Positions 33,940-41,596 of a DNA stretch of 47,323 nucleotides are shown here, piece by piece; the first letter of the stretch is position 1; each line of letters begins with the position of its first letter. The stretch is from an uncultured Acetobacteraceae bacterium (GTDB lineage Bacteria; Pseudomonadota; Alphaproteobacteria; Acetobacterales; Acetobacteraceae), in assembly GCA_903924985.1 (NCBI GenBank), contig CAIYDT010000229.1:1-47323 (forward strand). The letters are read 5' to 3'. A program made the position numbers and the translations under genes. Under the pieces are notes generated by a model. It was not told the DNA's origin and made no database searches. It saw only the letters and a program-made list of their open reading frames with translations.

Positions 33940-35916
33940 ATGCGCACTCATACGCCGATTTTCCGCCTCACCGCCGCACTGACCACCGCGGCGCTGCTAC
34001 TGGGCAGCACAGCGATGACGGCGCCTGCCCGAGCGCAACAGGCCCCCGATCAGGCCCAGCCCGATCAAACGCAGCCCGACCCGCCGGCCCGCGTCGGCCG
34101 TCTGGCGCGCACCACCGGCTCGGTGTCGTATCACGCGGCGGGCGACACGCAGTGGACCCCGGCAACGATGAACTTCCCCGTCGCCTCCGGCAGCTCTTTC
34201 TGGACGGAGCCAAACGCCCAGGCCGAAATCGAGCTTTCCGCCAGCCGAGTCGGTCTGGCCGGCGGCACCGAAATCGACATCGGCGCGCTGGACGCGAACG
34301 GGCTGCGCGCCACCCTGACGCAGGGCCAAATACTGCTGCGCCCGCGCGATCTGGCGGCCGGCGAAACCTGGTCCGTGCAGACCCCGCGCGGCACCGTCAC
34401 CACCGCTCACCCCGGCCGCATCGCGGTGAGCGCCGGCGACACCGGATCACCCAGCATTGTCTCGGTGTTGGAAGGCGAGGCGACCGTGACAGGCCCCGGC
34501 TTGGAGCAAACCTTGACCGCGGGTCAGGCCGCCAGCATCACCGGCACCGATACAATGCAGGTCAGCGTCGGTCCCGCGGCACCGGACGCCTTCGCGAATA
34601 GCGGGCTGGTGCGCGACCGGCCGCCGCTTCCGCCACCCGCGAACCTCCAACCCGTGCCGCCCCCGCCCGCCATTGCCAGCATTCCCGGCGGCGACGATCT
34701 GGCGGGCTACGGCGTTTGGAATACCAACCCGGATTATGGGGCGGTCTGGTACCCCTCGGTCGATCCTGGCTGGGTCCCCTATCGGCAGGGTCATTGGGCG
34801 TTCATTCCGCCCTGGGGTTGGACCTGGGTGGACGACGCCCCTTGGGGATTCGCACCCTTCCACTACGGCCGCTGGTTCCAGTATCGCGGCCGCTGGGGGT
34901 GGACCCCCGGCTTCGAGCGCGAAGGCGGCTTTGGATACCCCGTCTACGCCCCGGCCCTGGTCACCTTCCTGGGAATCGGCGTGGGCGTCGGGATCGGCCT
35001 CGCCCTTGGGTCCCGCCCGATCGGCTGGGTGCCGCTCGGCCCGCGGGAGGCTTACCGCCCGTGGTTCCATGCCTCCCCGCGCTACCTTGGGGCGGTCAAC
35101 GGCGGGCAAGCGTCAAATGTCGCCAACGCGGGCGGATTCCGAAACCGGGGTGCCGCGACCATGGTGCCGGCGAGCGCGATGACCTCGTCCCGCTCTATCC
35201 GCTCCGTCGCGCAGCCGATCGGTCCCCAGACCCTTGCCGCTGCTCGGCCTTTGACGGGGGCGCACCCGGTGCAACCGACGCTCGGCACCGCTGGGGTCAC
35301 ACCCACGGTCGCGCGGCAGATGAATTTGCCCCCTGCCGGCGGTGGGTTTGTCCGTCCGGCCGCGCCGGGTCCGGCAATCGTGCCGCACGGGGCGGCGCCG
35401 TTCCCCGCCCTGCGCCCGCCGACGGCCCAGGTGCCCGCACAGACTGCCCCGCATTTCGCGGCGCCGGTTCCGCAGGTGCATAACCCGAGCCTCCCGACAG
35501 CGGCGTTTCCTGCCCCGCGCCCACCGGCCGCCCAGGGCCCCACGCAGACCGCCCCGCACTTCGCAGCGCCGTCCGGCGCGGCGCCCGTGCCGCAGGTGCA
35601 TAACCCGAGCCTGCCGGCCGCCGCGCCGCATTTCTCAGCTCCGGTCCCGCGACCATCGGTGCCCGTCGCGCCGCAGCCTGCTCCCCACTTCGCCGCACCG
35701 CCGGCCGTGCAGCATGTTGCGCCGCCTGTCGTACAGCGGCCAGCGCCGCAATTCTCAGCGCCGCCACAACGGGCTCCGGCGCCAGTGCAGCACTTCCAGG
35801 CGCCGACACCGCAGGTCCACACGGCTCCTCCGCCGCAGGTTCATGCAGCGCCAGCCCCGCAGTCCCATCCAGCGCCACCACCGGCGCCACGCGAGAAGAA
35901 GCCCGGCGAACGCTAA
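33940..35916 (+). CDS. exported FecR-domain/DUF6600-like protein with proline-rich repeat tail
   Basis: A 658-residue secreted protein with a signal peptide to about 32. Residues 50-195 resemble a FecR beta-sandwich (VGRLARTTGSVSY, TPRGTVTT, LEGEATVTG). Residues 235-330 are a Trp/Tyr/Pro-rich unit (YGAVWYPSVDPGWVPYRQGHW, split in two, then PWGWTWVDDAPWGFAPFHYG), the DUF6600 pattern. A hydrophobic stretch near 345-360 follows. The last 250 residues are Pro/Ala/Gln/His-rich repeats. It ends overlapping the convergent LLM gene by four bases. A cell-envelope role is likely; the exact role is unknown. Confidence 0.8.
   Translation: MRTHTPIFRLTAALTTAALLLGSTAMTAPARAQQAPDQAQPDQTQPDPPARVGRLARTTGSVSYHAAGDTQWTPATMNFPVASGSSFWTEPNAQAEIELSASRVGLAGGTEIDIGALDANGLRATLTQGQILLRPRDLAAGETWSVQTPRGTVTTAHPGRIAVSAGDTGSPSIVSVLEGEATVTGPGLEQTLTAGQAASITGTDTMQVSVGPAAPDAFANSGLVRDRPPLPPPANLQPVPPPPAIASIPGGDDLAGYGVWNTNPDYGAVWYPSVDPGWVPYRQGHWAFIPPWGWTWVDDAPWGFAPFHYGRWFQYRGRWGWTPGFEREGGFGYPVYAPALVTFLGIGVGVGIGLALGSRPIGWVPLGPREAYRPWFHASPRYLGAVNGGQASNVANAGGFRNRGAATMVPASAMTSSRSIRSVAQPIGPQTLAAARPLTGAHPVQPTLGTAGVTPTVARQMNLPPAGGGFVRPAAPGPAIVPHGAAPFPALRPPTAQVPAQTAPHFAAPVPQVHNPSLPTAAFPAPRPPAAQGPTQTAPHFAAPSGAAPVPQVHNPSLPAAAPHFSAPVPRPSVPVAPQPAPHFAAPPAVQHVAPPVVQRPAPQFSAPPQRAPAPVQHFQAPTPQVHTAPPPQVHAAPAPQSHPAPPPAPREKKPGER
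35398..35612 (+). repeat. imperfect tandem repeat in the proline-rich tail
   Basis: Coding repeats of about 105-120 bases. CGCAGGTGCATAACCCGAGC occurs exactly at 35471-35490 and again at 35591-35610, giving PQVHNPSLP twice. The preceding TAPHFAAP block is also repeated. A 15-base difference separates the two units, which suggests slippage. Confidence 0.75.
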
Positions 35917-36962
35917 CCCAAGGCTTTGACTCGAGGCATGATCTCGGCGGCGAAGCGGCGCATGTCCGCTTCGAAGGGCTGGAATTGCAGCATGAACAGC
36001 TCGATCCCAGCGTCGTGGAAGGCGCGAATACGCGCGGCGACCTGCTCATAGGAACCGACCAGCCCCGCCGCGGTGCCGCCATTGCTGCCCACCCGAGGCG
36101 TTTTGCGCATCGTTTCCGCCATCACCGAGGCGGCGTCGGTATTGGCGTGCTGCACCGCGCGAATCGGCGCGTCCTTGGCCGCCAGGGCAAACAGACGATC
36201 CAGATGCGCCTCGGCCTCGGCCTGCGTTTCGCGGGCGATGACGAAGGCGCTCAGGCCGTAGCGCAATGGCGGGTCGGAGCGTGGACGGGCAGCGACATCG
36301 GCGATCAGGGCACGCACGTCATCCAGCGGCTGGCCGTTAATGAACCACACATCGCCCTTGTCGGCGACCAATTGGCGTGCCGGCATGGATTCACCCCCGA
36401 CATAGATCAGGGGACGAGGCCGGAATGGATCGGCCGGACGCAGCGTGTAGTCGTCGACGTCGAAGCGATCGCCCTTATGGGTCAGGCTCTCGCCGCGCAG
36501 CAGCGGTTCGACGACCGAAATCCATTCCCGGCCGTAGTCGTAACGTGCATCGTGTTCGGGAAACCCGATGCCTGCCTTTTCCAGCTCCGGGCGGTTCCAG
36601 GCGTTCACCAGGTTGATGGCGAAACGGCCGCGGCTGATGTGCTCGATCCCCAGTGCCATCTTGGCCAGCACGACCGGGTGGTACAGGTACGGCTTGATGG
36701 CGGCGATAATCTCGATCTTGCTGGTCAACGCCGCCAGCGCCGCCGCGGCCGTCCAGGCCTCGAGCTGATCCTGCGGCGCATGATGCGGGTTGATGGTGTG
36801 CTGCGCCACCAGAGTGCTGTCGAAGCCGAGCGCCTCGGCTTCCAGAACCAGCTTGCGATTGCGTTCCCATGACGCGTCGTATGGTTCGTCCGGGTCCTGC
36901 AACGCCGCTCGGCTGCCATGCACCAGCGCCCAGACACCGAAACGAATAGGGGGGGGCGGCAC
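35913..36962 (-). CDS. LLM class flavin-dependent oxidoreductase (SsuD/SfnG-like)
   Basis: A 349-residue monooxygenase closer to the alkanesulfonate/dimethylsulfone (SsuD/SfnG) branch than the other LLM proteins here. Seen: LGFDSTLVAQHT, IEIIAAIKPYLYHPVVLAKMA, ISRGRFAINLVNAWN, EHDARYDYGREWI, GDRFDVDDYTLRP. The start is a GTG at 36962, five bases after the hydrolase stop, with GAGG upstream. It could attack a sulfonate, sulfone or other heteroatom substrate. It is probably co-transcribed with the alpha/beta hydrolase. Confidence 0.87.
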   Translation of the reverse strand: MPPPPIRFGVWALVHGSRAALQDPDEPYDASWERNRKLVLEAEALGFDSTLVAQHTINPHHAPQDQLEAWTAAAALAALTSKIEIIAAIKPYLYHPVVLAKMALGIEHISRGRFAINLVNAWNRPELEKAGIGFPEHDARYDYGREWISVVEPLLRGESLTHKGDRFDVDDYTLRPADPFRPRPLIYVGGESMPARQLVADKGDVWFINGQPLDDVRALIADVAARPRSDPPLRYGLSAFVIARETQAEAEAHLDRLFALAAKDAPIRAVQHANTDAASVMAETMRKTPRVGSNGGTAAGLVGSYEQVAARIRAFHDAGIELFMLQFQPFEADMRRFAAEIMPRVKALG

Positions 36963-36966
36963 GTCG

Positions 36967-37662
36967 CTATGCCTCGCCGAGGATCAGTTGCGTCAATTCG
37001 TCCGGCATCGTCAGCATCGGGTAATGCCCGGTATCCAGCTCATGCCAGCTTGCCTTCAGGCGGGCCGCCGAACGGCGCACGTGCGCCTCCCCCGGGTTGG
37101 GAGCCTGACGGCACCAGATCACCGTCGCCTTCCAGTCCATGTCCCAAAAATCTCCCAGCTTCACCGGGATTTCCGACGTCCCCGTCGGATGCGGCGTATA
37201 CCGGTCCAGCGCCCAGGCCTTGGTCGCCGGATCGAGGTCGGCGAACAGCCCGTTCGCTGCTTCCTCCCGCGAAGGCCCCACCGCCATGGGCACTGGGCCG
37301 GTGTTGGGCGGGCGCTTGACGATGTCGCGAGTGCGCTCACCATTGTACAGCGCCAGCGCGTCCACCAGCACAATCCGGGAAATCCGGTGGCGCATGCGTT
37401 CGGCGGTGCCGCAAACGATCATGCCGCCGGAGCTGGTGCCGACCAGAACGGTGTCTTTCAGGTCCTCGAAGAACAGGAGGTCGGAAACCTCATTCACGAA
37501 CGTTGAGGTATCGATGCCCGGGCGCAGCTCATGCCGGCGTTCCGCACAGCCCGCCATGGTGGGGGCGTGGACATCGTGGCCCGCCGCCCGCAGCCGGCTG
37601 GCGACCCGCTGCCAGATCCAGCCGCCTTGGTAGGAGCCATGTATCAGAACAAAATTTGTCAT
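36967..37662 (-). CDS. alpha/beta hydrolase
   Basis: A 231-residue serine hydrolase of the salicylate-esterase/hydroxynitrile-lyase-like group. It has an oxyanion segment VLIHGSYQGGWIW (5-17), nucleophile elbow GTSSGG (75-80, S77), and a late histidine in DTGHYPM. The start at 37662 gives MTNFVLIHG; the longer frame to 38058 overlaps the upstream gene. It lies 14 bases after the DUF2161-type gene and directly before the LLM gene. It may cleave an ester or C-C bond. Confidence 0.9.
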   Translation of the reverse strand: MTNFVLIHGSYQGGWIWQRVASRLRAAGHDVHAPTMAGCAERRHELRPGIDTSTFVNEVSDLLFFEDLKDTVLVGTSSGGMIVCGTAERMRHRISRIVLVDALALYNGERTRDIVKRPPNTGPVPMAVGPSREEAANGLFADLDPATKAWALDRYTPHPTGTSEIPVKLGDFWDMDWKATVIWCRQAPNPGEAHVRRSAARLKASWHELDTGHYPMLTMPDELTQLILGEA

Positions 37663-37676
37663 CCTCGGTTTTCCCC

Positions 37677-38333
37677 TTATGTCCAGCGCCGCAGCGCCGC
37701 CTCCCCCGCATCCGTCAGCCGGTAGATGCCGCGTTCCACCCGTTCGAACCAGCCGTAGACGTTTCGTTGCAGGATGCTCGCGGCGTCCGGCGCCACGGGG
37801 CGCAGGTCGCGCGGCTTGCTGGGACCTTCCCGCAACGCGGCGGCGCAGTCCAGGGCCTGCTGGCGGTACGCTGTCATGATGGGTTGCCGGGTTGAGCCGC
37901 CCTCGGTCGGGTCGCCGCGCCGCTTGGCGTGTTCTTTCAGCAGGCGGCGGCGTTCGGGCTGGTTGGCACGGGGGCGGTAGGGTTCCGGCTCGACCAGGAT
38001 ATCGACACGGGACCGCGCCGGGTTCACCGCCAATAAGCCGAACCCCAGCATCCGGCAAAGCCGATGCGCTCGGCTGTCCCGATCCCGCCCTTTGCTAGTG
38101 GCGGCAACCGCCAGCCACACGTCGTCGGCGGTGCGCATGCGGTCGATGCCCTGGAGGATCAGTTCCAGCGAGAACGCGGACTTCAGTTCGCAGATTACAA
38201 GGACGGGTGGCTCATCGTTCCGCACCGCCACCACATCGCAGCCGCGGACTTCCCCTTTCACGACGAAGCCCTGGGATTCCAAGAAGGCTTTGACGGAGGG
38301 GTAGAGGGATGTTTCAGAGGAGCGACTCGGCAT
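37677..38333 (-). CDS. DUF2161 family protein with PD-(D/E)xK nuclease-like fold
   Basis: A 218-residue protein. The N-terminal half shows a nuclease-like core: D33 in GCDVVAV and E49-L-K51 in VLVICELKSA. The C-terminal half (about 140-218) has a winged-helix-like end, RNVYGWFERVERGIYRLTDAG. This matches the DUF2161/putative phosphodiesterase family of alphaproteobacteria. There is no clear ribosome site at the ATG. The function is unknown; the nuclease is inferred from motif only. Confidence 0.75.
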   Translation of the reverse strand: MPSRSSETSLYPSVKAFLESQGFVVKGEVRGCDVVAVRNDEPPVLVICELKSAFSLELILQGIDRMRTADDVWLAVAATSKGRDRDSRAHRLCRMLGFGLLAVNPARSRVDILVEPEPYRPRANQPERRRLLKEHAKRRGDPTEGGSTRQPIMTAYRQQALDCAAALREGPSKPRDLRPVAPDAASILQRNVYGWFERVERGIYRLTDAGEAALRRWT

Positions 38334-38411
38334 AGCGGCATTTTATACTCTGCGCCCGAATCATTGAGCCATGTGGGTCTCTCATGCACCGTCATGGTCG
38401 GGCGCTTGGTG

Positions 38412-39035
38412 TTATGGCAGGCCGTCGCCCAACATCCCCATCAGCTGATCCATCATCGGCCCCGTCGCCGCCTGGAGGTCATCCGGCCGCCGGTACAGAA
38501 GCCACGTGATCAGCATATGCGTGATGCTCCCCATCAGGATCGTCGCGGTCCGGTGCGGATCGAGCGTCGCGGGCCACTCGCCGCGCCGGCTCCCTTCCCG
38601 CAGCATGGCCACGATGATGCGGCCGAAATCGTCGACGGAGCGGCGTACCCTGGCTTCCTGGATCAGCACGCTGGGCCAGATTTCCAGATACAGCAGCCGC
38701 GCCCAGTCGGGGTTTTCCCGCGCATGGTCCGCGGTCATGGTCAGAAACAGGCGCAGCCGCTCCCGCATCGTTGGCAGCGCCTCCGCCCGTTCTTCGAAGG
38801 CTGCGTAGAGCTGCGCCAGGCGCTGGATGGGGATCTCGTAGGCCAGCGCTTCTTTGTTTGGGAAGTAATCGTAGATCGAGGACACCGCGATCCCGGCTTC
38901 GGCCGCGATATCCGCCATCTTGGCCTTGGCGATGCCGTCGCGCGCGAAGATGCGGGTGGCCGCCGCCAGAACCTCCTGCTTGCGCAGGCGGCTGCGTTGC
39001 TGTTTCGGGTCGGGGGAGGCAGCGTGCAGCGGCAT
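38412..39035 (-). CDS. TetR family transcriptional regulator
   Basis: A 207-residue repressor-type protein. The helix-turn-helix spans about 17-62 (FARDGIAKAKMADIAAEAGI, then SSIYDYFPNKEAL), and the C-terminal ligand domain is helical and variable. The start at 39035 fits the family; the longer frame to 39488 runs antisense to the ligase gene. It is divergent from the acyl-CoA ligase operon across 66 bases that hold a promoter and palindrome, so it probably represses that operon and itself and is released by an acyl-CoA or related ligand. Confidence 0.9.
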   Translation of the reverse strand: MPLHAASPDPKQQRSRLRKQEVLAAATRIFARDGIAKAKMADIAAEAGIAVSSIYDYFPNKEALAYEIPIQRLAQLYAAFEERAEALPTMRERLRLFLTMTADHARENPDWARLLYLEIWPSVLIQEARVRRSVDDFGRIIVAMLREGSRRGEWPATLDPHRTATILMGSITHMLITWLLYRRPDDLQAATGPMMDQLMGMLGDGLP

Positions 39036-39037
39036 GG

Positions 39038-39066
39038 TTGACAGGTTTGCCACGCCGGCGGATAAA
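39038..39066 (+). promoter_or_regulatory. predicted sigma-70 promoter of the ligase operon
   Basis: TTGACA at 39038-39043, a 17-base spacer, and GATAAA at 39061-39066 (four of six matches to TATAAT) face the acyl-CoA ligase gene. Transcription would start near 39072-39075, inside the palindrome described next. Confidence 0.6.
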
Positions 39067-39069
39067 AAG

Positions 39070-39082
39070 CGAATAATATTCG
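39070..39082. promoter_or_regulatory. predicted TetR operator palindrome
   Basis: CGAATA-A-TATTCG is a perfect 13-base palindrome, strikingly AT-rich in a GC-rich setting, in the short space between the divergent TetR and ligase genes. It overlaps the predicted transcription start, the usual place for a TetR-family operator. Confidence 0.6.
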
Positions 39083-39101
39083 GAATTGGTGCCACTTGTC
39101 C

Positions 39102-40640
39102 ATGCCTCCCTACAGCCGGAGCCTCGCGGACCTGGTGTTCGAGCAGGCCGAACGCTTCGGGCCCCATTCGGCGGTGATCGCCGGGGACCGGGTGCTGTCG
39201 TACGCCGATCTGGCGGACAGGGCACCCCTCGTGGCGGGCGCGCTGCGGGCGCGTGGGATCGGGCGCGGGGATCGCGTCGGGCTGCTGATCAACAACCGCG
39301 CCGAGTGGGTCGAGGCATTCTTCGGGGTCATGATCGCGGGTGCGACAGTGGCGGCCTTCAGCACCTGGTCCACCCGCGGCGAGCTGGACTGGCTGATCGG
39401 CGATTCCGGCATTTGCCTGCTGATCGCGGTCGATCGCTTCGCCGACAACGATTACGCGGACCACATGCGCGTGCTGGCGCCGAAGCACCCAGGGCTGCGT
39501 GAAACGGTACTGTTGAGCGGGTTCGAGGCCTTGACCGCGGGGGAGCCCGCCCGGCGTTTGGACCCCGGCGACGGTGCCAGTGCGGCGGATACCGCCATCC
39601 TGATTTCCACCTCAGGCTCCAGCAGCCGGCCCAAATCAGTGCCGCTCACGCATCTCGGGATTATCGAGAACGGCTTCAACATCGGCGAACGCCAAGGCTA
39701 CACGCCGGATGACCGAGTGCTTTTGGCGCCGCCGTTGTTCTGGTCCTACGGCAGTGCCAACGCCATGGCGGCGGTGCTGACGCACGGCGCCACGCTGGTG
39801 CTGCAAAGCAAATTCGAACCGGCCGAGGCCATCGCACTCATCGAGCAGCACCGTTGCACCGCGCTATACACGTTGCCTGCGATTACCAGCGCGATCGTGT
39901 CGCACCCGTCGTTTTCGCGCGAGCGGGTGCAATCGTTGCGCACCGGCCTGACCATCGGTGCGCCGCAGGACATCCTGACCGCCGCGCGCGTGTTGGGTGC
40001 CGCCCAGATCTGCAACGTCTATGGCCAGACCGAGAGCTACGGCAACTGCGCCGTCACGCCGCACGACTGGCCGCTGGAACGACGCGCCGCGTGCCAGGGA
40101 CCGCCTCTCCCCGGCGTCGAAGTGCGCATCGTGGACGCGGACGGAACGGTTCTGCCGGCGGGCGAGGAAGGCCTGATCGAGGTCCGCGGCTACGTCATGC
40201 ATGGCTACACCGGTGCCAGCGCCGACCAAACCGCTGCCGTGATGACGCGGGACGGCTTCTTCCGCACCGGCGACATGGGCCGCCTGCTGGAAGACGGTTC
40301 GGTTTCGTTCAGCGGCCGCATCTCCGAAATGATCAAGAAAGGCGGCATCAACATTTCCCCGGCCGAGGTCGAAGATGTGCTGATGCGTCACGAAGGCATC
40401 GCACTGGCGGGGGTCGTAGGGGTGCCGGATGCGTTGCAGGGCGAACTGCTGGCGGCCTTCGTCGTCGTAAAACCCGGTTTCGCGCCGGATGCGGCGGCGC
40501 TGGCAGCGCATTGCCGAGCACTGGCGTCCCGCTACAAGGTGCCCGATTTCATCGAATTCCGCTCGGAACTGCCCGTCACGGTCACCGGCAAGCTGATGCG
40601 CCGGGAACTGAAATCGATGGCCCTGGCGTTACGCGCATGA
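39102..40640 (+). CDS. class I adenylate-forming enzyme (acyl-CoA ligase)
   Basis: A 512-residue ANL-superfamily ligase that activates a carboxylic acid with ATP and CoA. The P-loop reads ISTSGSSSRPKSVPLTH (168-184), with serines where TSGTTGxPK is usual. YGQTES, RTGDMGRL, the hinge GRISEMIKKGGINISPAEVE and the catalytic lysine region TVTGKLMRREL follow in order. ATG at 39102 is favoured over an in-frame TTG at 39096. Its stop overlaps the next start as ATGA. The acid substrate is unknown. Confidence 0.92.
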   Translation: MPPYSRSLADLVFEQAERFGPHSAVIAGDRVLSYADLADRAPLVAGALRARGIGRGDRVGLLINNRAEWVEAFFGVMIAGATVAAFSTWSTRGELDWLIGDSGICLLIAVDRFADNDYADHMRVLAPKHPGLRETVLLSGFEALTAGEPARRLDPGDGASAADTAILISTSGSSSRPKSVPLTHLGIIENGFNIGERQGYTPDDRVLLAPPLFWSYGSANAMAAVLTHGATLVLQSKFEPAEAIALIEQHRCTALYTLPAITSAIVSHPSFSRERVQSLRTGLTIGAPQDILTAARVLGAAQICNVYGQTESYGNCAVTPHDWPLERRAACQGPPLPGVEVRIVDADGTVLPAGEEGLIEVRGYVMHGYTGASADQTAAVMTRDGFFRTGDMGRLLEDGSVSFSGRISEMIKKGGINISPAEVEDVLMRHEGIALAGVVGVPDALQGELLAAFVVVKPGFAPDAAALAAHCRALASRYKVPDFIEFRSELPVTVTGKLMRRELKSMALALRA

Positions 40641-41503
40641 GCCAGGACAACTGGAACCGCTGGGGGCCGGAGGACGAGCGCGGCGCGCTGAACCATATCG
40701 GACCGTCACAAGTCCAGCACGCCGCGTCGCTGGTGCGTTCGGGACAGGTCTTATCCCTGGCACAACCCCTGTCCCCGCGCACCCCGGTGCCGCAACACCG
40801 CGCCGGCGTGCAGCACTTCATGGGCCGCGACGGCGGCGACTACGCGGCGGGCGCACGCCAACCGGGCGGCTTCCAGTTCGCCGAGGACACCGTCGTGCTA
40901 CCGTTGCACATCGGCACGCATATCGATGCGCTGTGCCATGCGTGGTACGACGACACCCTGTACAACGGGTTTCCCGGCAGCGGCACGCGCAGCACCACCG
41001 GTGCCACGCGTTGCGGCATCGACAAAATGGGCCCCAGTGCCGGGCGCGGCGTGCTGCTGGATGTGGCGGGACTGTGTGGGCAGCCCCTCGCCGACGGTGT
41101 GTCCATCGGTGCGGCGGACCTGGAACGCGCGGCTGCGCGGGCCGGCGTGCGCGTCGGCAAAGGCGACATCGTGCTGATCCGCACCGGCTGGGCGGAGCGC
41201 AACGGGCCGATCTCCTTCAATGCCGAACCGGGATTGAATGTCGAGGCCGCGCTATGGCTGGCCGAGGCCGAAATCGCCGTGCTTGGCGCCGATAATTACG
41301 CTGTCGAGGTGCTGCCATTCCCCGCCACGACCGTCTTCCCCGTCCACCAGCGCCTGATCCGCGACTTCGGCATTCCGCTGCTGGAGGGCCTGGTGCTTGG
41401 CGGGCTGGCAGCAACCGGACGCCACGAATTCATGTTCGCCGCCAGCCCGTTGCCGGTAGCCGGCGGCACCGGCAGCCCCATCAGCCCGATGGCGCTGCTG
41501 TGA
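40637..41503 (+). CDS. cyclase family metal-dependent hydrolase (kynurenine-formamidase-like)
   Basis: A 288-residue PF04199-type cyclase/hydrolase. The metal motif HIGTHIDALCH gives H91, H95, D97 and H101. FPVHQRL and a late GLVLGGLAATG segment are also typical. Relatives hydrolyse formamides, lactones or ring amides (KynB, isatin hydrolase). It is translationally coupled to the ligase gene (ATGA). It might open a ring or hydrolyse an ester in the same pathway. Confidence 0.88.
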   Translation: MSQDNWNRWGPEDERGALNHIGPSQVQHAASLVRSGQVLSLAQPLSPRTPVPQHRAGVQHFMGRDGGDYAAGARQPGGFQFAEDTVVLPLHIGTHIDALCHAWYDDTLYNGFPGSGTRSTTGATRCGIDKMGPSAGRGVLLDVAGLCGQPLADGVSIGAADLERAAARAGVRVGKGDIVLIRTGWAERNGPISFNAEPGLNVEAALWLAEAEIAVLGADNYAVEVLPFPATTVFPVHQRLIRDFGIPLLEGLVLGGLAATGRHEFMFAASPLPVAGGTGSPISPMALL

Positions 41504-41527
41504 CGACCTGGGCCAACTCCCCCCTAT

Positions 41528-41558
41528 CGTCATGCTCGGGTTTGACCCGAGGATGACG
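41528..41558. repeat. REP-like extragenic palindrome
   Basis: CGTCATGCTCGGG (41528-41540), a TTTGA loop, then CCCGAGGATGACG (41546-41558) pair with one mismatch. The pattern resembles the GTCATGC..CGGG-type extragenic repeats common in alphaproteobacteria. It lies in the 93 bases between the cyclase and first thiolase-like gene and could modulate the transcript. A copy elsewhere in the window is not evident. Confidence 0.6.
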
Positions 41559-41596
41559 AATAAAATGACGCGCGCAATCAGACCAGGAGCAATAAG

